Below are positions 25,995 to 34,344 of a stretch of 64,000 nucleotides of DNA, one piece after another. The notes under the pieces were generated by a model, which saw nothing but the letters and a program-made list of their open reading frames with translations, searched no databases and was not told the origin of the DNA. The position numbers and the translations under genes were made by a program. Source of the stretch: Allobosea sp. CRIB-10. GTDB lineage: Bacteria > Pseudomonadota > Alphaproteobacteria > Rhizobiales > Beijerinckiaceae. Numbering within the stretch: the stretch's first letter is position 1; every line of letters starts with the position of its first letter. Where the stretch lies: the NCBI RefSeq assembly GCF_900112185.1, contig NZ_FOKP01000029.1, positions 1-64,000 on the forward strand, in the 5' to 3' direction.

Positions 25995-27542
25995 TCAGCC
26001 CGCCAGGGCCGCGGCAAGCTTCGCCCGGTTGACCACATAATCGCCGGGGCTGCGGCCCTGCGCGCCCGGCTGCCGGTCGGCCCGGCTGAGCACGTCCTCG
26101 CTCTCGAGCTCCTTCAGCACGTCCTCGAACGCCGCCGGCGACCCGAACAGCCCGGTGCGGGAACGGCGCAGCTCGCGCGCCCGGAAACGCTGCGTCCCGC
26201 TGGCCATGAGGTGCCGGACCAGGTTCTCCCGGATCTGCTCGCCCGGGTCCTGCGCCACATGCCGGGCGACCCTGATCATGCCGGGCGCGAACAACCGGTC
26301 GACCAGCGCGATGGCCGCTTCGATCCGGGCGAGAGACACACTCCGGGGGAGGGCGTCGCCGTCACGGGCTGCGGCGATCGCCTCCAGGACTAGGGCGAGC
26401 CGCCCGCAGTGACCGCCGGCCTTCGCATACCAGCTGCGGACCAGCCCGCCCGCGCGCCGGCCGGCCTCGCTCCAGTCCCTCATCGCCCGCTCCAGCCGAT
26501 CGAGGCCTGCTTCCTCGATCGGGATGGTCGTCACATCCTCGACCCGGCCCATCGCACGCAGCCGGCCGACGAGCTCGATCAGGCCGTCGAGCGACAGCGC
26601 GGTTCGCGCGATCAGCGCGTCGCGCTCCTCGTCGATCCAGACCCAGAAGAACCGTCCGGCCAGGCCATCGTCCTGCCGGCCGACCAGGCCGGTGATCTTG
26701 TCGGGCTGCGTCCCGGTCAAAATGGAGACCGCCAAGCTCTGCAGCTCGCGGCTCTCCCGGCTGATCCGTCCGACCCTGAGCGCGCTGCCGCCGGTCGACT
26801 GCAGCAGCCGGGAGCGCATCTGCCGGCCCTGGCCGAGCAGCGTCGCGGCCTCGTCGGCCAGGGCGAGAACGCCGCGGGGCGAGCCGGCCAGCATCTCGGT
26901 CATGTCCTCGACCGAGGAATCCTGGATGACGATGCCGGGCCGGATCGGCACAACCACGGAGTCTGGACTGCGCGCCGGCGGCCTGGGATCCGGCAGATCC
27001 CTGATGAGCGCCTTGCGCTGCTCGGCCTGATAAATGCGCCACTCCAGCTCGATCCGGCTCTTGTCGCGCTGGGCCGCCTCGTGATCCTGGCGCCAGCGCT
27101 CGCGTTCGGCGACGGTCGCCGCCTCCAGCAGCATCTTGGGCAAGGCGGTCATGTCGCTCTTGCGCGCGCCGGGCGTGGCGACGATCGCTCCCCACAGTAC
27201 CGGCGGTTCGCTCCGGACGGCGCCGAGCCCGACCCTGATCAGCGAGCCCAGCGCCGTGGCCGAGGTGACCAGCACGCTGAGCAGCGGCATCTCCGCCGGG
27301 ACATCATATCCGGTCGCCAGCCTGGCGATGTCAGCTGCCAGCAGCGCATCGCCGAGATCCGCAAGGTCGACGGCCGGCGCGGCGGGATGCGTGCTCACCG
27401 CATCCTCCGCAGCAGGCCGGTCCCGTGAGGGAATAGCCATCGGCGCGATCGGCCGCGGTATCGGCATAGGGGACCGGTGCGGCGCGAGCAGCGAAGGCCG
27501 CACGGGAGTGTTGGCGAGACCAGAATCGGGCGCGTCGGACAT
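25995..27542 (-). CDS. DUF3987 domain protein (mobile-element primase/helicase-associated type)
   Basis: 515 residues from the ATG at 27542. Recognised by the layout of DUF3987 proteins: PLLSVLVTSATALGSLIRVGL, then a degenerate P-loop-like IVATPGARKSD, the long charged helix with Glu/Arg, SVEDMTEMLAGSPRGVLALADEAATLLG, and the region around LTGTQPDKITGLVGRQDDGLAGRFFWVW. Such proteins are widespread on plasmids, phages and islands and resemble the ATPase part of primase-helicases. The usual GKS is changed to ARKS here, so ATP binding is uncertain. Confidence 0.75.
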   Translation of the reverse strand: MSDAPDSGLANTPVRPSLLAPHRSPMPIPRPIAPMAIPSRDRPAAEDAVSTHPAAPAVDLADLGDALLAADIARLATGYDVPAEMPLLSVLVTSATALGSLIRVGLGAVRSEPPVLWGAIVATPGARKSDMTALPKMLLEAATVAERERWRQDHEAAQRDKSRIELEWRIYQAEQRKALIRDLPDPRPPARSPDSVVVPIRPGIVIQDSSVEDMTEMLAGSPRGVLALADEAATLLGQGRQMRSRLLQSTGGSALRVGRISRESRELQSLAVSILTGTQPDKITGLVGRQDDGLAGRFFWVWIDEERDALIARTALSLDGLIELVGRLRAMGRVEDVTTIPIEEAGLDRLERAMRDWSEAGRRAGGLVRSWYAKAGGHCGRLALVLEAIAAARDGDALPRSVSLARIEAAIALVDRLFAPGMIRVARHVAQDPGEQIRENLVRHLMASGTQRFRARELRRSRTGLFGSPAAFEDVLKELESEDVLSRADRQPGAQGRSPGDYVVNRAKLAAALAG

Positions 27543-27553
27543 GGCTCGTCTCC

Positions 27554-28042
27554 TCAGTCCTTCAGCCGCTCGAGAAGAGCCGGCGAGATCGATGCCCCTT
27601 CCTTCAGGCAGCAGGCTCCCTGGAGCCTGACCCAGCGGCTGACGGTGCGCGCCCAACCTCCGCCTTCCGCATCGACGGCCGCGACCGCGTCGGTCTCGAC
27701 GAGATCGTCGTCGATCAGCCCCACCAGCACCGGCAGATCTTCGCCGTCTCCGAGGACGAGCGCCGCATCGGTCATCACCGGCACCTCGGCCAGTTCCGCC
27801 ACTGAGGGCGTCCATCCCTGCCGCAGGCGCCGCAACTCGGCGCGCAGGCGCGCAGCCCTGTCGCGCAGTTCCGGGGGGAGGCGCTCGGCCATCTCGTCAT
27901 CGGGAAACTCACCGTCGCCGACGAGCACGGCGATGCCGTTGCTCATCAGCCCGGTGTCGGGGGTATCGGGCCGGCGCGACCGGTAATCGGCCGTCCACTC
28001 GTCCGCATGGTGGGACACAACTGCACTCCAATCAGATAACAC
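27554..28042 (-). CDS. DUF6634-like protein
   Basis: Up to 162 residues from a GTG at 28042; an internal ATG at 27946 is possible. The order of an Arg-rich helix (RDRAARLRAELRRLRQG), AELAEVPVMTDAALVLG and GGGWARTVSRWVRL matches the pattern of DUF6634 proteins found on alphaproteobacterial plasmids and islands. Function is unknown. Eleven bases upstream of the DUF3987 gene, so the two are likely one transcript. Confidence 0.55.
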   Translation of the reverse strand: MLSDWSAVVSHHADEWTADYRSRRPDTPDTGLMSNGIAVLVGDGEFPDDEMAERLPPELRDRAARLRAELRRLRQGWTPSVAELAEVPVMTDAALVLGDGEDLPVLVGLIDDDLVETDAVAAVDAEGGGWARTVSRWVRLQGACCLKEGASISPALLERLKD

Positions 28043-28120
28043 GGAATAACAGTGTAATCAGGATTCGCTGATTTGCAAACGGGCGCACGCGATGGCATCG
28101 TCCGGACGTCAACGAGCCGA

Positions 28121-28498
28121 ATGGAACCGATGTTCTTTTTCTTCTACGTGCCGAGCGATCCCCAGCATGTGCGCACCGCAGCCGCCATGTACGACGGCCC
28201 CTACGACGTCATGCCCGACGTCTCGATCGCGACGATGCGGACGTTCTTGAACGTCGCCGCCAACAGCGCTGACGAACCCTCCGCCAAGATCCTGGCGGAG
28301 CGGGCCGGGCTGAACTACGCAAAATTTATGCGGCACATCGAAGTCCTGGCCGAAGGGTCACGGCGCGTCCCAGGCCACCAGGTTCTGACCAAGACCTACA
28401 ACGCCGAGATGCGGCGCCACGAAATCCACATCACGCTTAAGGGACTCAACCTGCTCGGTGCGATCGTCGAGCCGATCGCCGAGGCCAAGGCGGAATGA
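28121..28498 (+). CDS. Winged-helix (MarR-like) DNA-binding protein
   Basis: 125 residues from the ATG at 28121 (ATG 28130 is an alternative). A short hydrophobic start (MFFFFYVP) is followed by a helix-turn-helix pattern (SAKILAERAGLNYAKFMRHIEVLA) and a wing-like hairpin with ITLKGLNLLGAIVEPI. The fold call is by pattern only. It is divergent from the DUF6634-DUF3987 pair and may regulate it. Confidence 0.5.
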   Translation: MEPMFFFFYVPSDPQHVRTAAAMYDGPYDVMPDVSIATMRTFLNVAANSADEPSAKILAERAGLNYAKFMRHIEVLAEGSRRVPGHQVLTKTYNAEMRRHEIHITLKGLNLLGAIVEPIAEAKAE

Positions 28499-28732
28499 CG
28501 ACCGCGCCAGAGACAGCACCAGCAAACAGGGCAGCTTCGACAAAGGTCCTCAGGTGTCTGCCGCTGGCCCAATCCCCTCGTATTGCATCGGAAAGTCAGG
28601 GCGAGGCCGAGTGGCGCCACAACCCGACATTGGGAGCTTGCCGGATACCAGATATTCGGGACGACAATTGTCTTCGCCGCTGCGGCACAGCATCATAATG
28701 AAGCTGAACCGCATCGCAGGTGGTTGGACCAT

Positions 28733-29638
28733 ATGGCGACGACTCCGGGCCTGTATCTGAAATGGCGCGCTTTTCGGGAGCTCGTCGGCATGCCGATGCC
28801 CGAGGCGGAGATTGCCTTTCGGCTGTTCGGCGAGACGAAATGGGAGAGCAGCGCGCCGAAATTCTCGAAGCTGCTTTACGGCGATTACGGCTTCTCCCTC
28901 GATACCGCCACCGAACTCGCCGAGATCGTCAACAAGCGTCTCGACGTCAGCCTGCGAGCGCGTGGATTGCCCGGACTGGCGGAGCCGCTGGCTCCGTCCG
29001 AGTTCACACTCCCGCTCTACGACTTCATCCGTCGCATCCAGTCGGCAGCGCGGATCGAGGACGGCGAAACGCTCGACCGGGCGCAGGACGCGCTGCTCGG
29101 CGACTTGGCACCTGGGGTCAATCCGCAGGGAACGGTGCGGCTCGTCATCGAGAAATTCGCCGCTGATCGCAGCTTCGACGGCTTTCTGCCGTCGGGCGGC
29201 GATGGCCCTGTGGTTTTTGAAGCAGGCCGGCACAAGGGCCGCATCGCGGTGCAAGGCATCGATCGCGAGCCCGCCATGGCCTATACGCTGCTGGCGCGCG
29301 ACACGCGCCCGATCGGACACAGATGCTGGGAACTGAGCTGGGCCGAAACGATCCTGTGGTTACCGTCCCCGTCTCGCCCGCGCCTTGTCGAGGGAAAGCT
29401 GCTGCTGATGCCTGAAGCGGCGCCCGTGCAGCCCAAGCCCGGACGGTTCCTGGCGACTACGGCGCTGCTCTGGGAAGCCGACAGTCGCAGACTGCTCGAT
29501 CCGAGAGGGGCAGATGCGGAACCGGGCGCGCTCGACGAGGAGGAGACGGCCCGCTTCCTGACCAATCTGCGCCGCCTGCAGCGGCGCAACGCGCAGGTCG
29601 TGACGGTGTCGAGCGCCGAGTACATCGTGACGGTCTGA
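28733..29638 (+). CDS. Uncharacterised partner gene upstream of the caspase-like protease
   Basis: 301 residues from the ATG at 28733. The N-terminal ~100 residues look helical and could hold an HTH-like fold (KFSKLLYGDYGFSLDTATELAEIVNKRL); the rest is mixed alpha/beta with no motif I can name. It ends 13 bases before the caspase gene, whose ribosome-binding site overlaps its stop region, so the two are almost certainly co-translated. A role as regulator, adaptor or substrate of the caspase is inferred from this position only. Confidence 0.6.
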   Translation: MATTPGLYLKWRAFRELVGMPMPEAEIAFRLFGETKWESSAPKFSKLLYGDYGFSLDTATELAEIVNKRLDVSLRARGLPGLAEPLAPSEFTLPLYDFIRRIQSAARIEDGETLDRAQDALLGDLAPGVNPQGTVRLVIEKFAADRSFDGFLPSGGDGPVVFEAGRHKGRIAVQGIDREPAMAYTLLARDTRPIGHRCWELSWAETILWLPSPSRPRLVEGKLLLMPEAAPVQPKPGRFLATTALLWEADSRRLLDPRGADAEPGALDEEETARFLTNLRRLQRRNAQVVTVSSAEYIVTV

Positions 29639-29651
29639 GGGAGCGTCGCCG

Positions 29652-32492
29652 ATGCGCAGCCGCTGGTTCGATCTCTCGGGCGACGCCGGCACCTCCCCGG
29701 CGAGCGCGGGTGAAGCCGATGCGACACCGGCTTCGAACACCGCAACCCCTCGGGTCGACGGGCCTTCCAAGTCCCAACCGGAACAGCGCTTCGCCCTGCT
29801 GATCGGCAACGCTGCCTATTCCCCCGCTGCGCTCGCCAATCCGGTCCGGGACGTGCGCCTGCTGGGCTGGACGCTCGAAGGGATGGGCTTCTCCGTGCGG
29901 CGCGTCGAGAATGCGACGCTGGCCGCGATGCAGGACGCGGTCATCGCCTTCGGCGAAGAGCTCGACGCCGCCGGCGCGCATGCGGTCGCGCTGCTCTATT
30001 TCGCGGGGCATGGCGTGCAGCATGAGGGCAGCAACTTCCTGCTGCCGGTCGATGCCCGGATCCCGGCGCCGCATTATCTCGCGACCCGGTCGCTGCCGCT
30101 CGACGTGGCGGTGGCACAGCTCGCCCGCTGCCCGCGCCGCGCCACCATCGTCGCGGTCGACGCCTGCCGCGACGAGGTCGTGACGGATGCGACTGCGGAT
30201 GCGGCGGGCGTCACGGCGGGGCTCGCACGCGCCAAGCTGCCGCGCCCCTCGCAACTCGTCTTTTCGACGGCGGCCCAGGCACGTGCTGCCGACGGCTTCG
30301 GCGATCACAGCCCCTTCGCGCTGGCTCTGTCCGAGGAGTTGCCGGGGCTGCTCGTCCCGGGCCGCCGCCTGCAAGACATGATCGACGACGTCGCCACCAA
30401 GGTCGGCCTCTGGACCAAGGACGAGCAGACGGTCGCCGTCTATCGCGAAGGCTTCATGCCGCCCTTGTCGCTGACGAAGGCGGATGAGCAGCGGCTGCGC
30501 GACTGGAGCAAGCGCCCGCCGTTCCGGCTCTCGCGCCGGCAGGCCGTGCAGCGAATCGCCGCCGGCATCGCGGCACTGGCTATGGTCGCGGCGGCAACGC
30601 TATGGTGGACCGCCTATCCGGAAACGCGCACGACCCTGCTGCTGCGCGCCGGGCTGCTCGACAAGGCCGCCTATGATCTGACCTGCGCCCGGCCCTGGGA
30701 TGGAGTGGCCGATCGCTACGGGCTGACGCGCCGCGACTGGTGCCTGTCGATCCCGAAATGGATGGAGGACAAGCTCGTCCGCAAGGAAGGCACGGTCGAA
30801 AAGGTCGCAGCCGGGCTCAGGGACGGTGATCCAAAGGCTGTCTTCCTGTCGGCGCTCCTCGCCTCCAGCCAGGCGGAGAGCCTCGCCGGCGAGTCGAAGG
30901 AGAGGCGGAGCCGCGAGGCCTATGCGCTTGCCATGCGGGCAGCGCGCACGGATCTGCCGGTCGGCGAGCTCGCTCCCTTCCTTCTCGCGCCGTCGATCGT
31001 CCGCGTAGAATTGGGTCCTGCCGCCATTCTGCGGGCGATGCGACGCGCCTCGGCCCATGGCGTGTTCGCCGCCGCAATCCTCGCGCCGGTCATCGAGGCC
31101 AAGCTTCGCAGCAATGGGCTCGAAGGCGTGCCCCCGGACGTCCTCGACGCCGTCAGCAAGGCTTTTCTCCGCGCCGAGGACGAAGACCCCTCGGGCGAAG
31201 TCGCCTACAATGCAGCAAATGCCTTCAGCGGCACGCTCGGCTTTCCCGAACTCGCCTCGCCGGAGCGGGAGCACTTCTGGCTGCGCCGCTCGGCGGCGGC
31301 CGGCTTCCGGCCGGCGATCGGCCTTCTGCTCGAACGTGCGGGAAGGGATCCGGCCTATCGGCTGGAGAACGACGAGCGGCAACGGCTCGTCGGCATCATG
31401 GCGAGTGGCGATGACCCCGTCGGACGCTACTGGCGGGCCCGCCAGCGCATCGGTCGCGAGCACCGCATCGCGCCGGAGACGCTCGCCTTGTTCGCTTCCG
31501 CCGCCCAGGCCGGTTTCACACCCGCGACGCTCGATCTCGCGGATTACTATCTGGGCGATGGCCGCGACCCCGAGCGGGCGCTCGCGCTGCTGCGTGCCGC
31601 CGCGAAAGCCCGCCAGCCGGAAGCCATCCTGCATCTCGGCCTTCTTCTGGCGAACGGGAGGGCCGGGCGCGATGGCCAGCCGCCCGTCGCGCCGCAGCCG
31701 AAGAAAGCCGTCGAGCTCCTCGAACGGCCGGAGATCGCGCAGGATCTGCTAGGCCGGTTCGCGCTCGCCCGGCTCTACCTCTACGGCGATCCCGCCCTGC
31801 GCGATCCGGCCAAGGCCGAGGCTCTGCTACGCGATGTCGCCAGAGCGACGCCGGAACCGCGGATCGGGCTCGATGCGCGCGGGGAACTCGACCGGATCGC
31901 GACCGAGCGCGCGTTGAAGCGGGTGCTCGATCCTTCGCTCGCCATCACGGCCGGGCGTCCGGATGCCCCCGTGTCTCTGACGCTAGCGATATCTCCGTCC
32001 TGCGCCAGCTGCGGTCTGGAGAAGCTGATGCAGGTCGTCGAACCCTTCCTGGCGAGAGGCGACGCCCATCTCTTCGTCGTGCCGCTCAGGGCGCCTGCCG
32101 ATGCGAGCGTCGAGGCCTCGATGATCGCTGTCTGCGCCGCCCCCGAGACGCGTTTCGCTCGGTTTCGCAAGCTCGTGGCCGGCGCCGCCCGGTGGGGAAG
32201 CCTCCCCGAAGAGGCAGAGCGAAGACGGGCCTTTGCCGAAGTCCTGAGTGAGGGAGACACCTTATCCGTCGACATCGACGCATGCCTTCGAAACGGTACG
32301 GCTCGGGCGGCGCTGCAACGTCAGCACGATGACATCATGTCGGCGACGGGGCTGAAGGCTCAGCCCGTCCTCTTCATCGGCGGCGAGAGGCGCGAGGAGG
32401 CCGATGCTCTTCCCGCGGACGAACTGCGCCGACTCATCCTCGCCCAGCTGCCGCCGGCGAGGCGCGCCGGACCGGGCGGCCCGACGCCATAG
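29652..32492 (+). CDS. Caspase-like (C14) protease fused to a TM helix, helical repeats and a thioredoxin-like domain
   Basis: 946 residues. The caspase-like p20 domain (about 45-270) has RFALLIGNAAY, the catalytic His 120 in LLYFAGHGVQ and Cys 172 in AVDACRDE. One membrane helix follows (about 299-321), with Arg/Lys before it, so the caspase part is predicted cytosolic and the rest periplasmic. About 330-760 is a helical Sel1/TPR-like array. The C-terminal domain has a CASC motif (Cys 784 and 787) and a QPVLFIGG segment (Pro about 905), the active-site and cis-Pro features of DsbA-type thioredoxin folds. No close described architecture comes to mind. Confidence 0.82.
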   Translation: MRSRWFDLSGDAGTSPASAGEADATPASNTATPRVDGPSKSQPEQRFALLIGNAAYSPAALANPVRDVRLLGWTLEGMGFSVRRVENATLAAMQDAVIAFGEELDAAGAHAVALLYFAGHGVQHEGSNFLLPVDARIPAPHYLATRSLPLDVAVAQLARCPRRATIVAVDACRDEVVTDATADAAGVTAGLARAKLPRPSQLVFSTAAQARAADGFGDHSPFALALSEELPGLLVPGRRLQDMIDDVATKVGLWTKDEQTVAVYREGFMPPLSLTKADEQRLRDWSKRPPFRLSRRQAVQRIAAGIAALAMVAAATLWWTAYPETRTTLLLRAGLLDKAAYDLTCARPWDGVADRYGLTRRDWCLSIPKWMEDKLVRKEGTVEKVAAGLRDGDPKAVFLSALLASSQAESLAGESKERRSREAYALAMRAARTDLPVGELAPFLLAPSIVRVELGPAAILRAMRRASAHGVFAAAILAPVIEAKLRSNGLEGVPPDVLDAVSKAFLRAEDEDPSGEVAYNAANAFSGTLGFPELASPEREHFWLRRSAAAGFRPAIGLLLERAGRDPAYRLENDERQRLVGIMASGDDPVGRYWRARQRIGREHRIAPETLALFASAAQAGFTPATLDLADYYLGDGRDPERALALLRAAAKARQPEAILHLGLLLANGRAGRDGQPPVAPQPKKAVELLERPEIAQDLLGRFALARLYLYGDPALRDPAKAEALLRDVARATPEPRIGLDARGELDRIATERALKRVLDPSLAITAGRPDAPVSLTLAISPSCASCGLEKLMQVVEPFLARGDAHLFVVPLRAPADASVEASMIAVCAAPETRFARFRKLVAGAARWGSLPEEAERRRAFAEVLSEGDTLSVDIDACLRNGTARAALQRQHDDIMSATGLKAQPVLFIGGERREEADALPADELRRLILAQLPPARRAGPGGPTP

Positions 32493-32521
32493 ATCGAATG
32501 ATCTGTGCCGGTCACGATGCT

Positions 32522-32959
32522 CTACTTGGCCATCGGCCGCCCATCAAAGATCCGCTCCAGAACGAGCCTCCACGACACAAAGAGGGACAGAAAGAAGATG
32601 AAGAGCCCGAGACAGCCGAAGACGATGCCCGGCCAGACCATCACCACGCTTGCGACGGTCGCTGCGAGCTCATGAGCGAGCCAGGACGCGGCGAAGCCGA
32701 CATCCTGCACGATGTCCCAGTGGTTCTGCGGCGGCCGCGGCTCCGGGAAATCCCGCACGAGCCACGCGACGGAGGGATGATAGGGGGCGCCGGGCTTCAG
32801 CCACGGTTCCGGGAAGAGGAAGTCGGTCGCCGCCCTGGCGATCCAGAGGCCCGCCGCCATCGAGATCGCGCCGCAGACGATGAACAGCAGGTTTCCGGTC
32901 CAGCCGAGTTCCTTCGGCGCGGCGGGGGGCTCGGCCCCGGGGTTCTGCTGAAGATCCAT
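32522..32959 (-). CDS. Small integral membrane protein
   Basis: 145 residues from the ATG at 32959. Two clear membrane segments (LLFIVCGAISMAAGLWIA near 25-42 and VASVVMVWPGIVFGCLGLFIFFLSLFVSW near 103-131) flank an acidic/Pro-rich loop. No motif recognised. Convergent with the caspase gene, 29 bases apart. Confidence 0.6.
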   Translation of the reverse strand: MDLQQNPGAEPPAAPKELGWTGNLLFIVCGAISMAAGLWIARAATDFLFPEPWLKPGAPYHPSVAWLVRDFPEPRPPQNHWDIVQDVGFAASWLAHELAATVASVVMVWPGIVFGCLGLFIFFLSLFVSWRLVLERIFDGRPMAK

Positions 32960-33267
32960 GACGTTCTCCTCCGCGCTGATGATGTGATTTACCGGATCGG
33001 TCCGTGGCGACCTCTGATCTGTTTTTCGGATATACAGCTTTGATCGCTCGGCGAGGATTGCGCCCGCTTGCGCGGGCTTGCGGGGACCCCCGCGAGACAG
33101 GATTCGCGGAGAAGGGTGCGCTCGCATCTCCTCAAAGCCGCCATGTTCTTCGGCACGCGCCCGCTGAGGCGCTTCTCCTACGGCAAGGCCCGGCAACCGG
33201 AAGCAATCGACAGATGCCGGCCCGGTGGCAAAAGTAAACGCGATCGTCTTCGATCGACCGAGGGACC
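32960..33267. other. Intergenic region without recognised gene
   Basis: 308 bases between two divergent genes. It must hold both promoters. I see no protein with convincing start and no strong hairpin; a CGATCG/CGATCG pair just before 33268 is short and probably chance. Confidence 0.4.
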
Positions 33268-33624
33268 ATGTCGATCACCACACCGAGACATCCACGACTC
33301 AACCGATCGATGGCGCGAGCCGGACTGGCGTTGTGCCTCCTCTGCCCGACGGCGGCCGCCCAAAGCGCTGTGCTGCGCCTCAACGGCGCGGGCGGCCTGT
33401 CCTGCCATGTGCTGGACTCCCCCGCCAAGGCGCGTCTGCCGGAGGGGCGCGCCGCGCTGCAATGGAGCTTCGGCTACCTCACCGGCCGCGTCCAGTCGGG
33501 CGCCGGAGAGCCTCACCAGCGCTTCGCGGGCCCGGACGGCATCGCCGCCGCGATCATCGCCTATTGCCGGGCGCATCCGAAGCGGCAGGTCGCCGACGCC
33601 GCGGCGGATTTCTTCGGGCCTTGA
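33268..33624 (+). CDS. Small exported protein
   Basis: 118 residues; the ATG at 33310 gives a cleaner signal peptide (ARAGLALCLLCPTAAAQS) and may be the true start. The mature part has two Cys framing SFGYLTGRVQ...IAAAIIAYCRAHPKRQVADAAADFF, a pattern reminiscent of HdeA- or Rap1a-like small periplasmic helical proteins, but too weak to name. Followed by another exported protein on the same strand. Confidence 0.55.
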   Translation: MSITTPRHPRLNRSMARAGLALCLLCPTAAAQSAVLRLNGAGGLSCHVLDSPAKARLPEGRAALQWSFGYLTGRVQSGAGEPHQRFAGPDGIAAAIIAYCRAHPKRQVADAAADFFGP

Positions 33625-33705
33625 CGGCCTCTCCTCCGGTTCGACGCGGCATCGTGCGGTCCAGTCGATCGCTCGGTATTTCAGGTTCTCACAGGGGGTA
33701 TCGCG

Positions 33706-34221
33706 ATGTCCATGATCACCCGGTTTTGCCTCGCGAGCGCGGCCGTCGCTGCGGCGCTTCTGCTGGCGTTCCCGGCCGCGGCCCAGAACAATCGGTGCTC
33801 GGTAATGTGCAACGGCATGTACAACGATTGCTACAAATCCTGTGCCGGATCGAATGACGGCCTCTCGCCCTTTGGAGCGGCGCCCGGCAGCGGTCCCGGC
33901 CGGTCCGGCGGCGGCTATGGCGCCATCGCGATCTCCAACAGCGTCAATGGCGACCTGCAATGGGGAACGTCCTACAATTACGACTCTCGCGCCCGTGCGG
34001 AGGCCGTGGCGATGCGGTTCTGCATAGCCGGCGGATTTCCGGGCTGTCGTGTGCGGCTCTGGTTCTCCAACGCCTGCGCCGCCCTCGTGACCACGGCCAA
34101 CGGCCGTTGGTGGGCGTATTGGCGCGGTTCGCTTGCGGCCGCACGCCGTGCGGCACTGGCGGAGTGCGGGCAGGACGACAAGGGCCGGTGCACCGTGAAG
34201 GAGGCGTTCTGCTCGTCCTGA
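33706..34221 (+). CDS. DUF4189 domain exported protein
   Basis: 171 residues. Signal peptide (FCLASAAVAAALLLAFPAAAQ), a Cys-rich linker (CSVMCNGMYNDCYKSC), then the DUF4189 domain: GYGAIAISNSVNGDLQWGTS, ARAEAVAMRFC, and paired Cys in GCRVRLWFSNACAAL and RCTVKEAFC. DUF4189 proteins are small secreted disulfide-rich proteins of unknown role. It is one of several exported proteins in this cluster. Confidence 0.75.
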   Translation: MSMITRFCLASAAVAAALLLAFPAAAQNNRCSVMCNGMYNDCYKSCAGSNDGLSPFGAAPGSGPGRSGGGYGAIAISNSVNGDLQWGTSYNYDSRARAEAVAMRFCIAGGFPGCRVRLWFSNACAALVTTANGRWWAYWRGSLAAARRAALAECGQDDKGRCTVKEAFCSS

Positions 34222-34344
34222 AGCACGTTCCAGGTCAAGGCGGCACAAGCGCCCGCGATGAGCGGGCGAACGCGGTTCGATGGCAGCGAGAACAGCGCCG
34301 AGCGGAAAATGGAGGTCCAGTCCGAAGCAGGCGGCCGGGAGGGC

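Larger units (their letters stand above)
19060..28498. mobile_element. tRNA-Arg-associated integrative element (left end; right end not identified)
   Basis: The left boundary is inferred from the integrase placed directly after the 3' half of a tRNA gene, the classical attB arrangement. Gene content is typical of an integrative element: integrase, XRE regulator, nuclease-like protein, AAA-M41 protease, second tyrosine recombinase, DUF3987 and DUF6634 proteins. I found by eye no second copy of the tRNA 3' end in the window, so the element may extend well beyond 28.5 kb; the end given is only where this gene set stops. Confidence 0.5.
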
